DNA of 64,000 bases from Trichodesmium sp050015995 (GCF_050015995.1 NZ_JBNHEP010000248.1:1-64000); one strand, 5' to 3'. Shown: positions 39,312 to 47,329, numbered from the stretch's first letter. Made by a program: numbers and translations. The notes: a model not told the origin generated them from the sequence alone.

Positions 39312-40289
39312 TTGTTTTTTTTCTCCTTACTAAAATCAATGCAAATTTGGAATTTTTGGCACAGCAACCTAATTTTTGACAAAAAAAATTATTAGTCAAG
39401 ATTAGACCAATATTATTTGGCATATTTACTTTTCTTTTCTTGCCTCAGAGCTAGTAAAATTCCTAGGTATTACTGTTTTTATCAATGACATTCCGTATAG
39501 ACATAACTAGAAATATCTAGAGAATGTTCTACTTTTTTTCTATTCCAATGCACCCTTAAATTTATTTCTCTATATCATCTTAGCCATTGCGGTCAAAAAT
39601 GACAACTTTATTTATTACAGTTAATACTTTTCTATTACAGTTACCCTGAATCCTTAGAATTTAAAACCCTTAAAGCTCTTAAAACCCTTAAGTTAGTCTG
39701 ATGTGATAATTTTTCCGTTCTAAATTTATCAACCAAAATTTGTAGATTGACGCAATATAAAAGTATTTGTTCCCACTCCAACAATAAATGTTTATAATCT
39801 CATCAATCTTGAAAAGCAGATTCCACTATCAAACCAGAAGAAAAATATTGACTTAGTAAAGGATTGATGATATTATCCAATTTCAAAAATATTTATAGTA
39901 TCTATATTGTGGTAGAACTCAAAATTTTGATCGCTTTCTATTGATTAAAAATTACATTGATACAACTGTAAAAACTAGCAAAACACTTATTGTTTGATTA
40001 TAGCAGTTATTTAATCTATGAGGTACAGTTTTAGATCTCCCGCGCTCCCCTTAACAAGGGGGGAGTCTTCAAAGTTCCCCTTTCTAAGGGGGATTTATAT
40101 CATGTTCGGATAATCACTTATAATAAAGTATATGGTTTGTAGTAGGGCAAGAGCCCGAACTGTAGATACGGCTCTTGCCCTACTACGAACTTTAATTATA
40201 ATAACTATTTAACCGAACATAATATTATTCGGTAAATGTGCCTCATAACTGTGGGAATTGCTTATAGTTAACCCCAAAATAAAAAAGAT
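39312..40289. other. intergenic region between divergent RTX and galU genes
   Basis: No gene. It should hold both divergent promoters. Visible features are a run of imperfect AAAACCCTTAA units near 39660-39695, a CCCCTTAACAAGGGG palindrome near 40043-40062 with a weaker second one after it, and family-A copy 4 (40097-40225). Confidence 0.6.
40097..40225. repeat. family-A TIR element, copy 4, with compensated hairpin
   Basis: It begins ATATCATGTTCGGATAA and ends TTTAACCGAACATAATAT. The T-for-C change in the left arm is matched in the right arm. The interior has a perfect stem GTAGTAGGGCAAGAGCC/GGCTCTTGCCCTACTAC. Confidence 0.85.
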
Positions 40290-41174
40290 ATGACAGAATC
40301 AATCGCAAAGGTTAGAAAAGCCGTAATTCCAGCAGCAGGTTTTGGTACACGGATGTTTCCTGGAACTAAAGTTGTGAAAAAAGAACTATTTCCCATTATC
40401 GACAAGGATGGTAGGGCAAAACCAATCATTCAAATAATTGTTGAAGAAGCAATAAGTGGTGGAATAGAGGAAGTCGGAATAGTTGTACAAAAAAGCGATA
40501 TCCCACTATTTACAGATTTTTTCCAAGCTCTCCCCAGTTATTATCAAAAGCTCTCTCCGGAAAAACAACAATATTGTCAATATTTACAAAATTTAGGTAG
40601 AAAAATTACTCTCTTAACTCAATCCGAACAAGCTGGTTATGGTCATGCTGTTTTCTGTGCTAAAGAGTGGGTGGGAGATGAACCTTTTTTGCTATTACTG
40701 GGAGACCATATTTATGCTTCTGAGGTCAAACAATCTTGTACAAATCAAATTTTACAAGTCTACGAACAAGCGAATAAAAGTGTAATTGGCGTGAGAATTA
40801 TTCCAGGAACAGAAATACATCATTATGGTTGTATTAGTGGAAATTTAGTTGCCGACGGTCTAATTAATATTGATACAATTTATGAAAAACCAGAGCTGAA
40901 TTTTGCCAAAGAAAGACTTCATGTATCAGGGATGAAAGAAGATGAATTTTTAGGAGTTTTTGGGATGTATGTCTTAATAGCAAAAATATTTGATTATCTA
41001 GAAGAAAACATCAAACAAAATACTAGGGAAAAAGGAGAATTTCAACTAACATCTTGTTTGGATAAATTGCAAAAAACAGAAGGAATGACTGGGTATTTAG
41101 TGAAAGGGCGATGTTTTGACACTGGGATGCCAGATGTGTACTTGCAGACAATGATTGATTTTCGTAATGCTTGA
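40290..41174 (+). CDS. galU: UTP-glucose-1-phosphate uridylyltransferase family (GalU-like)
   Basis: A 294-residue nucleotidyltransferase. The N-terminal nucleotide-binding signature is VIPAAGFGTRMFPGTKVVKK, with the catalytic Lys in KKELFPIIDKDG. Then come IVEEAISGGIEEVGIVV, the metal-binding LLLLGDHIY and EFLGVFGMYVL. The family makes UDP-glucose (or a related NDP-sugar) for polysaccharide and glycolipid synthesis. The N-terminal extension and GRAKPIIQIIVEEA fit GalU better than RfbA. The exact nucleotide and sugar cannot be fixed from sequence alone. Stand-alone gene. Confidence 0.85.
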   Translation: MTESIAKVRKAVIPAAGFGTRMFPGTKVVKKELFPIIDKDGRAKPIIQIIVEEAISGGIEEVGIVVQKSDIPLFTDFFQALPSYYQKLSPEKQQYCQYLQNLGRKITLLTQSEQAGYGHAVFCAKEWVGDEPFLLLLGDHIYASEVKQSCTNQILQVYEQANKSVIGVRIIPGTEIHHYGCISGNLVADGLINIDTIYEKPELNFAKERLHVSGMKEDEFLGVFGMYVLIAKIFDYLEENIKQNTREKGEFQLTSCLDKLQKTEGMTGYLVKGRCFDTGMPDVYLQTMIDFRNA

Positions 41175-41185
41175 GAGTATTATTG

Positions 41186-41276
41186 TATAGCGCTATGCAC
41201 TAGGGAATAGGGAATAGTATACTGTCAAAGGGTTTCAGGATTTATAAATGTCCTAACCTTAATGCATAACGCTATA
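41186..41276. repeat. family-B TIR element, copy 3 (inverted)
   Basis: It runs TATAGCGCTATGCAC, GGGAATA heptamers, GTCAAAGGGTTTCAGGATTT, then GTCCTAACCTTAATGC and CGCTATA. This is essentially the reverse complement of the element at 20220-20324. Confidence 0.8.
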
Positions 41277-41365
41277 GAGAAAAATATGGAAACTAGGAAA
41301 AACTTAACTATGACTTATTTTGGGATTCTTTGTCCGGGATCGACTAGACTATTGAAGCAGCAGTC

Positions 41366-41542
41366 AGCACTCAGCAGTCAGCAATCAGCTTTTCTGGCGT
41401 GTATAATGGGGGATTATTTCCCCCCAAAAAAGCGCACCACTAATTTTTTCAAATATAGTGGGGGACCGTTACCCTCGGATTTTTAGCTGTTCACGTAGTT
41501 ACGACCCAGGAGGCTAGCTAAATGCGCTCAAGCTAATAGCTA
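41366..41542. repeat. family-F dispersed repeat, copy 2
   Basis: AGCACTCAGCAGTCAGC, TGTATAATGGGGGATTA, GCGCACCAC, ATATAGTGGGGGACCG, CGGATTTTTAGC and GCTAAATGCGCTCAAGC occur in the same order as at 25233-25410. Confidence 0.7.
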
Positions 41543-41915
41543 GTTAAAAAAAATACTGCCCTTAGGTCATTTCAGTTATCAGTACCTCTAGCTTCAGCTA
41601 GAGGTACTGATACAGCAGATTTCGGACAAATGATGTACAAAGTTGAATAGTAAAACTCTTGTGGTACGTGTATCTTGGTCGCCAAATATGTAGCTCATAA
41701 AAGCGGGAAGTGCTGTAACTGAAATGACTAGTGCACGATTGCGGAAATAACTGACCAGTTACAAAATGCTAAAAGCCTTACTAAACAATACTTTTGACTG
41801 TCTTGAGTTCGTCTTACATTCTGGAGGGGCTGTGTGCGGAATTACTTCCGCACTTTATACGCCCCGTAGGAAACCTCAGAATTACGCACTCGCTTTTAAC
41901 TTCCGCGTAGCGGCA

Positions 41916-42434
41916 CTAGCTTCTCACTGAACCCAAAAGAAACTCCCCAACGGAAGATTCTTCATAATAATCTAACCCTGTTATCTTAGCAAAATTATCT
42001 GAATCTCCAATTCCCAAAGCACAGGGAGCTAAGTGCATTCCTGTTGCCATCACATAAAAAGTTTGATACAACACACCAACGTGCTTCAATATCAAAGCAT
42101 AAGCAATTGATTCATATTTCCAATATAGTCGTCCAAACCTAGCTGTTATTACCAACAAAACTTGAGGTTTGTCTTGTTCACCACTAGATTTATAAGCACC
42201 CTCTATCAACTCCTCCACATCTGAATTCCAATCTGAAATTTGATAGAGACAATGCTCTAATGGTTGATAGTGATAGACTCCTGCTTCTAACCCTTGACAA
42301 CGGTTAACCACTGGATAAATTTCCAATTCATAAATTGCACCGCCACAAGGATAGGGACGATAGCTGAAATGCCATGTACCGAATTCTTCTGTTTCCATTG
42401 TCTCTATTTTCTTAATTCTGGCGCAACAATACAT
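41916..42434 (-). pseudogene. SagB/ThcOx-type nitroreductase-fold oxidase, N-terminally truncated
   Basis: 172 residues match the C-terminal two-thirds of SagB-type FMN dehydrogenases, which oxidise thiazoline/oxazoline rings to thiazoles/oxazoles in TOMM peptides. Visible motifs are RPYPCGGAIYELEIYP, GVYHYQPLEHCLYQI, YESIAYALILKHVGVLYQTF (quinone/FMN-side helix) and GLDYYEESSVGEFLLG. Intact members start with another 60 or more residues bearing the RRSxR FMN-binding segment. Here the ORF begins in the ARIKKIE linker and a stop lies four codons upstream. So it is a 5'-deleted gene, probably non-functional. It lies 3.3 kb from a cyanobactin-like precursor and 5.7 kb from the cyclodehydratase. 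Confidence 0.75.
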
Positions 42435-42519
42435 ACGAACATTTCATTAATAAGTGCTATAATTTAACTAAATGAGAACGCAGACAGTATTAAATTGATA
42501 GTCTATAAACTTAAAAACT

Positions 42520-42747
42520 ATGCCCAATAATCCTTATTACAATCTTACTGTTAACGAACAAAATATAATCATCAAGCTTGACAAAAAAACAACTGATTAT
42601 CAACAACTAATACAACTACTAAATCATCTTGAACTAGAGGCAATAAGTCAGAGCAGTCAGCTCACTGAAGAAGTAGCTTCTGAATTAGCAAATGAAATTG
42701 ACTCTGCCGTTTGGTCTAAAGTTAAATCTAAACTTTTTAATTCATAA
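42520..42747 (+). CDS. putative antitoxin of the PIN toxin
   Basis: A 75-residue acidic protein (VNEQNIIIKLDKKTTDYQQL, then LTEEVASELANEIDSAVWSK). It ends three bases before the PIN-domain gene, the usual layout of a type II antitoxin preceding its toxin. I do not recognise a DNA-binding domain, so the assignment rests on size and position. Confidence 0.6.
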   Translation: MPNNPYYNLTVNEQNIIIKLDKKTTDYQQLIQLLNHLELEAISQSSQLTEEVASELANEIDSAVWSKVKSKLFNS

Positions 42748-42750
42748 ACT

Positions 42751-43176
42751 ATGATTAAAAAAAAAGCACCTATTATAGTTGATACAAATATTTTATTTTC
42801 AACATTGCTCAAAGAAAAATCCAGTTTTAGTGAGTTACTACTAAGCTCAAATTATGACTTTTTTATCTGCGAGCAAGTGCTAGTAGAATTATTTAAGCGT
42901 AAGGAAAAAATACTAAAAGCTAGTCAATTAACTGAAGAGGAAATTATTAAGATTTATCAGATACTGCTCAAACGTATTAATCTCTATAAAGAAGACTTGA
43001 TTTTAGCCGAAAATTTAGTAACAGCATATCAGTTGTGCCAGGATATTGATGAAACTGATACTCCTCATATAGCTCTAACTATAGAATTAAATGGCTTGCT
43101 TTGGACGGGAGATAAAAAACTTAAAGAGGGACTACAAAAAAAGGGTTTTGTTCAGTTATTTGAACCAAATAATTGA
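42751..43176 (+). CDS. PIN-domain ribonuclease toxin
   Basis: A 141-residue PIN-domain protein. The acidic active-site residues are Asp 11 in VDTNIL, the Glu in LVELFKRKE, and Asp residues in DETDTPHIALTIE and WTGDKKLKEGL. PIN toxins cleave RNA. The gene directly follows a small acidic ORF (42520), which is the likely antitoxin. The family resembles the cyanobacterial PIN proteins annotated as toxin component of a toxin-antitoxin system more than classical VapC. Confidence 0.82.
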   Translation: MIKKKAPIIVDTNILFSTLLKEKSSFSELLLSSNYDFFICEQVLVELFKRKEKILKASQLTEEEIIKIYQILLKRINLYKEDLILAENLVTAYQLCQDIDETDTPHIALTIELNGLLWTGDKKLKEGLQKKGFVQLFEPNN

Positions 43177-43250
43177 TCTTTGCATTTTTTGTATAGCTAG
43201 TTCTATTAGAATACTATAATTTTTGTCAATTTATTCAAAGCTGGAGAATT

Positions 43251-43451
43251 ATGTTAATCGAAAAAATAATAGAAGAACTGCAAAATATTCCAGAGGAGAA
43301 ACTGTCAGAAATTTATGAGTTAATTCACAACTTTCGTTTACAGTTAAATCCAGAAAACCAAGAACCTCGGACTCCTGGACTTCTCACAGGAAAACTGGGG
43401 GGTGCATTCTTTGAACCCCTACCCGAAGAGGAACTTAAAGAATGGGAATAA
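43251..43451 (+). CDS. DUF2281-like orphan antitoxin
   Basis: 66 residues. IEKIIEELQNIPEEKLSEIY is followed by GLLTGKLGGAFFEPLPEEEL and KEWE, the layout of small VapB-like/DUF2281 proteins that usually precede a PIN toxin. No toxin follows; the next same-strand sequence is heptamer repeat (CCTCCTG units near 43560). Probably the surviving half of a broken pair. CTGGAG lies nine bases before the ATG. Confidence 0.6.
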   Translation: MLIEKIIEELQNIPEEKLSEIYELIHNFRLQLNPENQEPRTPGLLTGKLGGAFFEPLPEEELKEWE

Positions 43452-43614
43452 GCTATTTGCTGGGTTGCACAAAAATAGGGAACACGGTGATCGCTCTCAA
43501 TTAAGTCAAAAGTTAAAAGTCATGCATTCAAAAGTGACAAAAATTGAAGTCTTGAATCTCCTCCTGCCTTCTGCCTCCTGCCTCCTAACCCTCCTGCCTC
43601 TTGCCTTTTGTTTG

Positions 43615-44640
43615 TTAATTAGCTAACCAGTTTTCCAAATCTATCATGGTTGCTAAATCAAAAATTTCTTCTCCTAAAATATCTAATTTTTCCAGAGATA
43701 ACTGCTCTATCTGAGTTTGAACTTCTGGAGCTATTTCTCCAAACTTTCGCCGAATTTGACGTAAGATTTGTTTTACTACTTGCTCCCTTCCAATACCAAT
43801 TCCTTCTTCCCTTCCAATACCAATTCCTTCTTCCCTTCCAATACCAATTCCTTCTTCCCGTCCAATACCAATTCCTTCTTCCCGTCCAATACCAATTCCC
43901 TCTTCCCGTCCAATTTCGATTCCTTCCTTTATCGCCAAATTAATTTGTCCTTTCTTATCTCTGATCAACGTTTCCTGTTTCTCTAATTCCTCTAATTCTT
44001 CATTGTTTAAGTTCGCTTTATTCGCTATATTTAATGCCGCTTCTATTTCTGATACTTCTCCTAATAAAGAAGGTATTACTTCTAAAGAAGGCGCTGATTT
44101 AATAAAATATATCCATTTATCACTCAGGGTTTCTAATTCTGATAATTTTTTGTGAAACTTCGGCAATTCTAGAAACATTAAAGTTAATTCATCTTGATAA
44201 TTAAACAATTCTGTCTCCTCTTTAAATTTAAACTTAGTAATCATTTTCTCCGTTTTTTCATTTTCAAATAAAACAAAATCGGTAATTGTTAAAGCGATAA
44301 AAGGTTGCAACATCATATAACCTTGCCCTGCATCTAATTGATTTCCATAAGCTTTAGCTAGGTTATAAATTACTCGTTTCTCAAAACCTTCTACGTTCAA
44401 TACTTGCATTTCAATGATGACAGTAGAACCATTATCTAAAACTGCTTTTACATCGAAATAAGTTTCCTTCAGAGTGTTAGTAACTCCAGGATTATAAGGA
44501 TTAATTATTGTGAGAGATTGAATAATATTTTGATTATTATAAACTATGGCATTGAGAAAACTAATCAGGATGTTTTGACTGTGAATAGAACCAAATATTT
44601 TTTTAAAAGCAAAGTTAGTTTTGGGGCTGATAAAGTTCAT
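43615..44640 (-). CDS. Rpn/PD-(D/E)XK nuclease family transposase-like protein
   Basis: A 341-residue member of the recombination-promoting nuclease (Rpn, PDDEXK) family. The N-terminal signature is SPKTNFAFKKIFG, and the nuclease core is ETYFDVKAVLDNGSTVIIEMQV (Asp about 63, Glu about 77 and Gln in the E-x-Q variant). After the nuclease domain the chain contains tandem eight-residue repeats EGIGIGRE at about 233-288, then the conserved tail QVVKQILRQIRRKFGEI. These proteins are scattered and multicopy in cyanobacteria. The C-terminal array is encoded by 24-bp repeats and is likely length-variable. Confidence 0.85.
   Translation of the reverse strand: MNFISPKTNFAFKKIFGSIHSQNILISFLNAIVYNNQNIIQSLTIINPYNPGVTNTLKETYFDVKAVLDNGSTVIIEMQVLNVEGFEKRVIYNLAKAYGNQLDAGQGYMMLQPFIALTITDFVLFENEKTEKMITKFKFKEETELFNYQDELTLMFLELPKFHKKLSELETLSDKWIYFIKSAPSLEVIPSLLGEVSEIEAALNIANKANLNNEELEELEKQETLIRDKKGQINLAIKEGIEIGREEGIGIGREEGIGIGREEGIGIGREEGIGIGREEGIGIGREQVVKQILRQIRRKFGEIAPEVQTQIEQLSLEKLDILGEEIFDLATMIDLENWLAN
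43789..43922 (-). repeat. 24-bp in-frame tandem repeat in the Rpn gene
   Basis: CCAATACCAATTCCTTCTTC occurs at 43789, 43813, 43837, 43861 and 43885, with a degenerate sixth unit at 43909, giving EGIGIGRE repeats. Two sub-types (CCCTTCC and CCCGTCC) are grouped, which indicates stepwise duplication. Confidence 0.9.
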
Positions 44641-45250
44641 TGTTTTTACTACTTACTTTTTTTCGTATTTATTATATAACAATTCTTGTGCTGTGATTTT
44701 AATGTTAGTTGGTTTTAATGAAGTGATTTTTACGAAGAAGGCAGGGGGTAGAAATTCAAAATTCACTCATGTAAAAGTCAAAAGTAAGAAGAGGGCGATC
44801 ATTTTAAGTCAAAAGGCAAAAGGCAAAAGTCAAAAGTAAGAATAGCCGAAAATTTAACAATAGGTAGGGGCGGGTTTCACCCTAGAATTAATGTTTCTCA
44901 ACCAACATTTAAGTAAACCCGCCCCCGCACCTCCATAAAATAGAAGCGATCGCTCTATTTCAAGTCAAAAGGCAAAAGTCAAAAGTCAAAAGTAAGAATA
45001 GCCGAAAAATTAACAATAGGTAGGGGCGGGTTTCACCCTAAACTAATGCTTCTCAACCAACATTTAAGTAAACCCGCCCCCGCGCCTCCATAAAATAGAA
45101 GCGATCGCTCTATTTCAAGTCAAAAGTTAAAAGGCAAAAGTAAGAAAAGGCCGATCGATCGCTACTGAGTGAAAAGAAATGTAAATTTCTTGCCAACTCC
45201 AGATGAACAATGTATACTACAGAAAAACTTAACTCTGGAGAAAAATCCCC
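44641..45250. other. intergenic region with 156-bp tandem repeat upstream of the precursor peptide
   Basis: AATAGCCGAAAA at 44841 recurs at 44997 (period about 156). Each unit contains GGTAGGGGCGGGTTTCACCC, TTTAAGTAAACCCGCCCCCG, a HIP1 octamer and GTCAAAA heptamers. GGGGCGGGTTT and AAACCCGCCCC can pair as a hairpin. No ORF is supported. Its last 120 bases carry the likely promoter of the precursor peptide gene. Confidence 0.75.
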
Positions 45251-45439
45251 ATGGGAAAAAAGAATATCAAGCCAAATCTCAATCAGCCAGTAATCCGTAC
45301 TCATGTTGCCAAACCCGCCCTGGAAGGACTTAGCGAAGAAAACCTGACGAGCGCCGTCGCGTCACGAGGGGTGTGCCCCCTAGTAAATAAGTTGAGTAGT
45401 GAATCATATTGTTCTTACGACGGAGACGACGCAGAATAA
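45251..45439 (+). CDS. patE: cyanobactin precursor peptide (PatE/trichamide-type)
   Basis: A 62-residue peptide. The leader MGKKNIKPNLNQPVIR matches the conserved start of cyanobactin precursors (MNKKNILPQQGQPVIR in PatE). ALEGLSEENL matches the helical recognition motif for the heterocyclase (LAELSEEAL), and the C-terminus CSYDGDDAE matches the macrocyclisation signal (AYDG/SYDG). The acidic YDGDD end is closest to the trichamide precursor of Trichodesmium. By analogy with GLEAS/GVDAS, cleavage after AVAS would leave the core RGVCPLVNKLSSESYC with two Cys and three Ser as possible heterocyclisation sites. GGAG lies about ten bases before the ATG. Likely modified by the cyclodehydratase at 47640. 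Confidence 0.88.
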   Translation: MGKKNIKPNLNQPVIRTHVAKPALEGLSEENLTSAVASRGVCPLVNKLSSESYCSYDGDDAE

Positions 45440-45782
45440 TTTCAGAATATCACAACTCAATACAAAATGTCAAAAATCCTTTTCCTCCTCCTTCGGCAGT
45501 CCCTTATCAAGTCAAAAGTCAAAAGTCAAAAGGCAAAAGTAAGAATGGCTGGAGATTTTTCGAGTCAAAGGCAATAGGAAGAAAAGATTGATTGTGATGA
45601 AATAAAGGTTAAAAGTAAGAGTTAATCTCAATGCTTTTGGCCTTTATATTTTTTTTGGTTCCACAAAGTATGAGTAGTTATAGCACTACGCAAATAGGTT
45701 AGGACATTTATAAATACTCAAATTCACTTAGAGATTACTTTTGAGTTTTAACTTTTAACTTTTGACTTCCGTGAAACGGTAT
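45440..45782. other. intergenic region with heptamers and family-B element
   Basis: Contains GTCAAAA heptamers with AGTAAGAATGG near 45512-45548 and family-B copy 4 (45679-45784). No further precursor peptide or ORF is seen. Confidence 0.5.
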
Positions 45783-45784
45783 AT
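45679..45784. repeat. family-B TIR element, copy 4
   Basis: Left arm TATAGCACTACGCAAATAGG, then GTTAGGACATTTATAAATAC, an AACTTTT/TTTTGAC heptamer stretch, and a degenerate right arm CCGTGAAACGGTATA that runs into the start codon of the next gene. Confidence 0.7.
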
Positions 45785-46148
45785 GAGCAGTTATATTCCA
45801 ATTACTGATAGAGCTTTTGGATTTGCAGTGAGAATTATTAAACTTTGTAACTTTTTAGACCAACAACCAGGAACTCCCAGATTACTAGCTAATCAATTAT
45901 TTAGGTCTGGAACGTCAATTGGAGCAAATCTAGAAGAATCACAGTCAGCTCAGAGCGTGAAAGATTTTATAAGTAAACAACAAATTGCTCTTAAGGAAGC
46001 AAAGGAAACCCGATATTGGTTAAGGCTGCTGATTGAAACTGAAATGATAGAAGCTGAAAAAATTACAAAACTTTTAGATGAATGCGAACAACTGATGAAA
46101 ATTCTAGCTAAGTCTATAGTCACTAGCAAACAAAAGCTTAAACACTAA
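45783..46148 (+). CDS. four-helix bundle protein (S23/AvD-like)
   Basis: 121 residues from the ATG at 45783 (MSSYIPITDRAFGFAVRIIK). The family pattern is clear: LANQLFRSGTSIGANLEESQ, KDFISKQQIALKEAKETRYW and LRLLIETEMI. These four-helix proteins were first named from 23S rRNA intervening sequences and are related to accessory variability determinants of retroelements. Their role is poorly defined, perhaps nucleic-acid binding. The preceding 5' region is a family-B element whose right arm contains the start codon, so expression may depend on that repeat. An in-frame TTG at 45762 is less likely. Confidence 0.85.
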   Translation: MSSYIPITDRAFGFAVRIIKLCNFLDQQPGTPRLLANQLFRSGTSIGANLEESQSAQSVKDFISKQQIALKEAKETRYWLRLLIETEMIEAEKITKLLDECEQLMKILAKSIVTSKQKLKH

Positions 46149-46186
46149 CTTTTGACTGAGGCCGTAGAGTTTGAATTTGTACTTGT

Positions 46187-46290
46187 TATAGCACTACGCA
46201 AATAGGGCGTGGACATTTATAAAAGCTCAAGCTTAATCATGGATTACTTTTGACTTTTGACTTTTGACTTTTGACTTGCGCGTAGCGCTA
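46187..46290. repeat. family-B TIR element, copy 5
   Basis: TATAGCACTACGCAAATAGG, GGACATTTATAAAAGC, four TTTTGAC heptamers, then GCGCGTAGCGCTA. The heptamers provide the last codons (SQKSKVKSQK) and stop of the truncated RAYT reading frame on the minus strand. Confidence 0.8.
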
Positions 46291-46429
46291 CAATAGCTTT
46301 CCTGATGGCGTAGAGAAAAACTTCTCGGCATTCTCGTCTGATAAGTTTAAATTCACGATTATTGCAACGGGTTGTGATATGGTAGGAGTATCCTGCTATT
46401 AACTTTCGAGGTTTTCTGGGCATGGTCAT
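46244..46429 (-). pseudogene. RAYT (REP-associated tyrosine transposase) N-terminal fragment
   Basis: 61 codons, starting MPRKPRKLIAGYSYHITTRC after a short MT extension. This matches the N-terminus of Y1/RAYT transposases (HITTRCNNREFKL, RRECREVFLYAIRKA). After about 45 residues the sequence turns into a family-B element and heptamers (ASQKSKVKSQK). The HUH motif and catalytic Tyr that should follow are missing, so it is dead. RAYTs are known to mobilise REP palindromes, so its place beside repeated palindromic arms is notable. Confidence 0.7.
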
Positions 46430-46754
46430 TTCAGTTATCAGTTATCAGTTATCAGTTATCAGTACCTAACGGAATGCTCCGCAAACGACCGCTTTTTCAT
46501 CCCCTTGAAAGGGGAGGCTTGAGACCTTATTTTTTGGTCTCAGTACCTAACGGAATGCTCCGCAAATGACCGCTTTTTCATCCCTTTGAAAGGGGAGACT
46601 TGAGACCTTATTTTTTGGTCATTTGACCCAATGTTTTGACTACAATGGTGCGTTACGACGGATTGTTAAATGGCTTTGATAGTCTAGATTTTAGCCGTCT
46701 AACGCACCCTACGAATTTTGCTCCTAAATTTTGAGTTTTAAATATAAAAAGATA
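46430..46754. other. repeat cluster: TCAGTTA heptamers and 81-bp tandem duplication
   Basis: TCAGTTA repeats four times near 46434-46460. An 81-bp unit starting AGTACCTAACGGAATGCTCC at 46461 is repeated at 46542. The unit is an inverted family-E segment (GCAAACGACCGC, GAAAGGGGAGGCTTGAGACC). A GCGTTACGACGG / CCGTCTAACGC pair lies at about 46650-46706. No gene. Confidence 0.75.
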
Positions 46755-47054
46755 ATGGAAATTACTCTCGATCCAGAATTAGAAAAGTTTATTCGCAATC
46801 AAGTACAAAGTGGTCAATATGTTTCCCTTGATGAAGCAATGAATGTAGCTTTGAGACTACTAGCAACTCAAACTCTTACTTCCCAAGGGATTAACAAAAC
46901 ACCAAATGTTTGTGGTGGTGATGCTTGTGTCAGTAATACTCGAATTCCAGTTTGGTCTTTGGTGAGCGATCGTATTCAAGTCAAAAGTCAAAAGTCAAAA
47001 GTTAAAAGTAAGAATGGTTGGAGATTTGTGAATTCCACTCAAAACTCTGGTTGA
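46755..47054 (+). pseudogene. DUF433-type antitoxin, C-terminus replaced by repeat
   Basis: 99 codons from the ATG at 46755 (MEITLDPELEKFIRNQVQSG). The N-terminal half looks like a ParD/RHH antitoxin (YVSLDEAMNVALRLLA), and the second part begins a DUF433 domain (NVCGGDACVSNTRIPVWSLV). Then a GTCAAAA heptamer array with AGTAAGAATGG takes over (IQVKSQKSKVKSKNGW), removing most of DUF433. It is a former VapB/DUF433-type antitoxin truncated by a mobile or slipping repeat. No toxin partner remains. Confidence 0.7.
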
Positions 47055-47134
47055 ATAGTTGATATTCCTGCATAGTAATGGTAGTATATTCAACATAACG
47101 TAATTAGTTGTAAGTCTTGTGTAGATTAAAAAAC

Positions 47135-47329
47135 ATGATAGAATCTGAAATACTCAAAAAACTAGAAGGAACATCTGTCGAAGAACGCATCCAGATTGTT
47201 GAAGCAATTCTGCAAACGTTGAAACATGATATGCGATCGACTTCTTCACAAAAACTATCCTCTCAGGAGTGCCCCCTGAAAGGAAAAGTGATTTATTATG
47301 AAGATCCTTACGAACCTGTAGCTCTATAA
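47135..47329 (+). CDS. small addiction-module antitoxin-like protein
   Basis: 64 residues from the ATG at 47135: MIESEILKKLEGTSVEERIQ, VEAILQTLKHDM, then KGKVIYYEDPYEPVAL. The helix EEROxxVEAILxTL-like pattern and the Glu/Pro-rich end resemble cyanobacterial antitoxins that pair with RelE/PIN toxins. No toxin follows, so it is either an orphan or not an antitoxin at all. Function unproven. Confidence 0.5.
   Translation: MIESEILKKLEGTSVEERIQIVEAILQTLKHDMRSTSSQKLSSQECPLKGKVIYYEDPYEPVAL

Larger units (their letters stand above)
41175..41915. other. intergenic region with family-B and family-F repeats
   Basis: Contains inverted family-B copy 3 (41186-41276) and family-F copy 2 (about 41366-41542). 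From 41575 to 41605 CCTCTAGCTTCAGCTAGAGG forms a perfect short palindrome. The remainder to 41915 shows nothing I can identify. Confidence 0.6.

Noticed and set aside
41262..41486. 74-residue ORF between galU and the oxidase fragment
   Set aside because: It starts in a family-B arm and passes through the family-F repeat; no coding signature.
46434..46470. TCAGTTA and other short direct repeats as a possible CRISPR array
   Set aside because: Units are seven bases with no spacers, and no cas genes are present; these are heptamer arrays.
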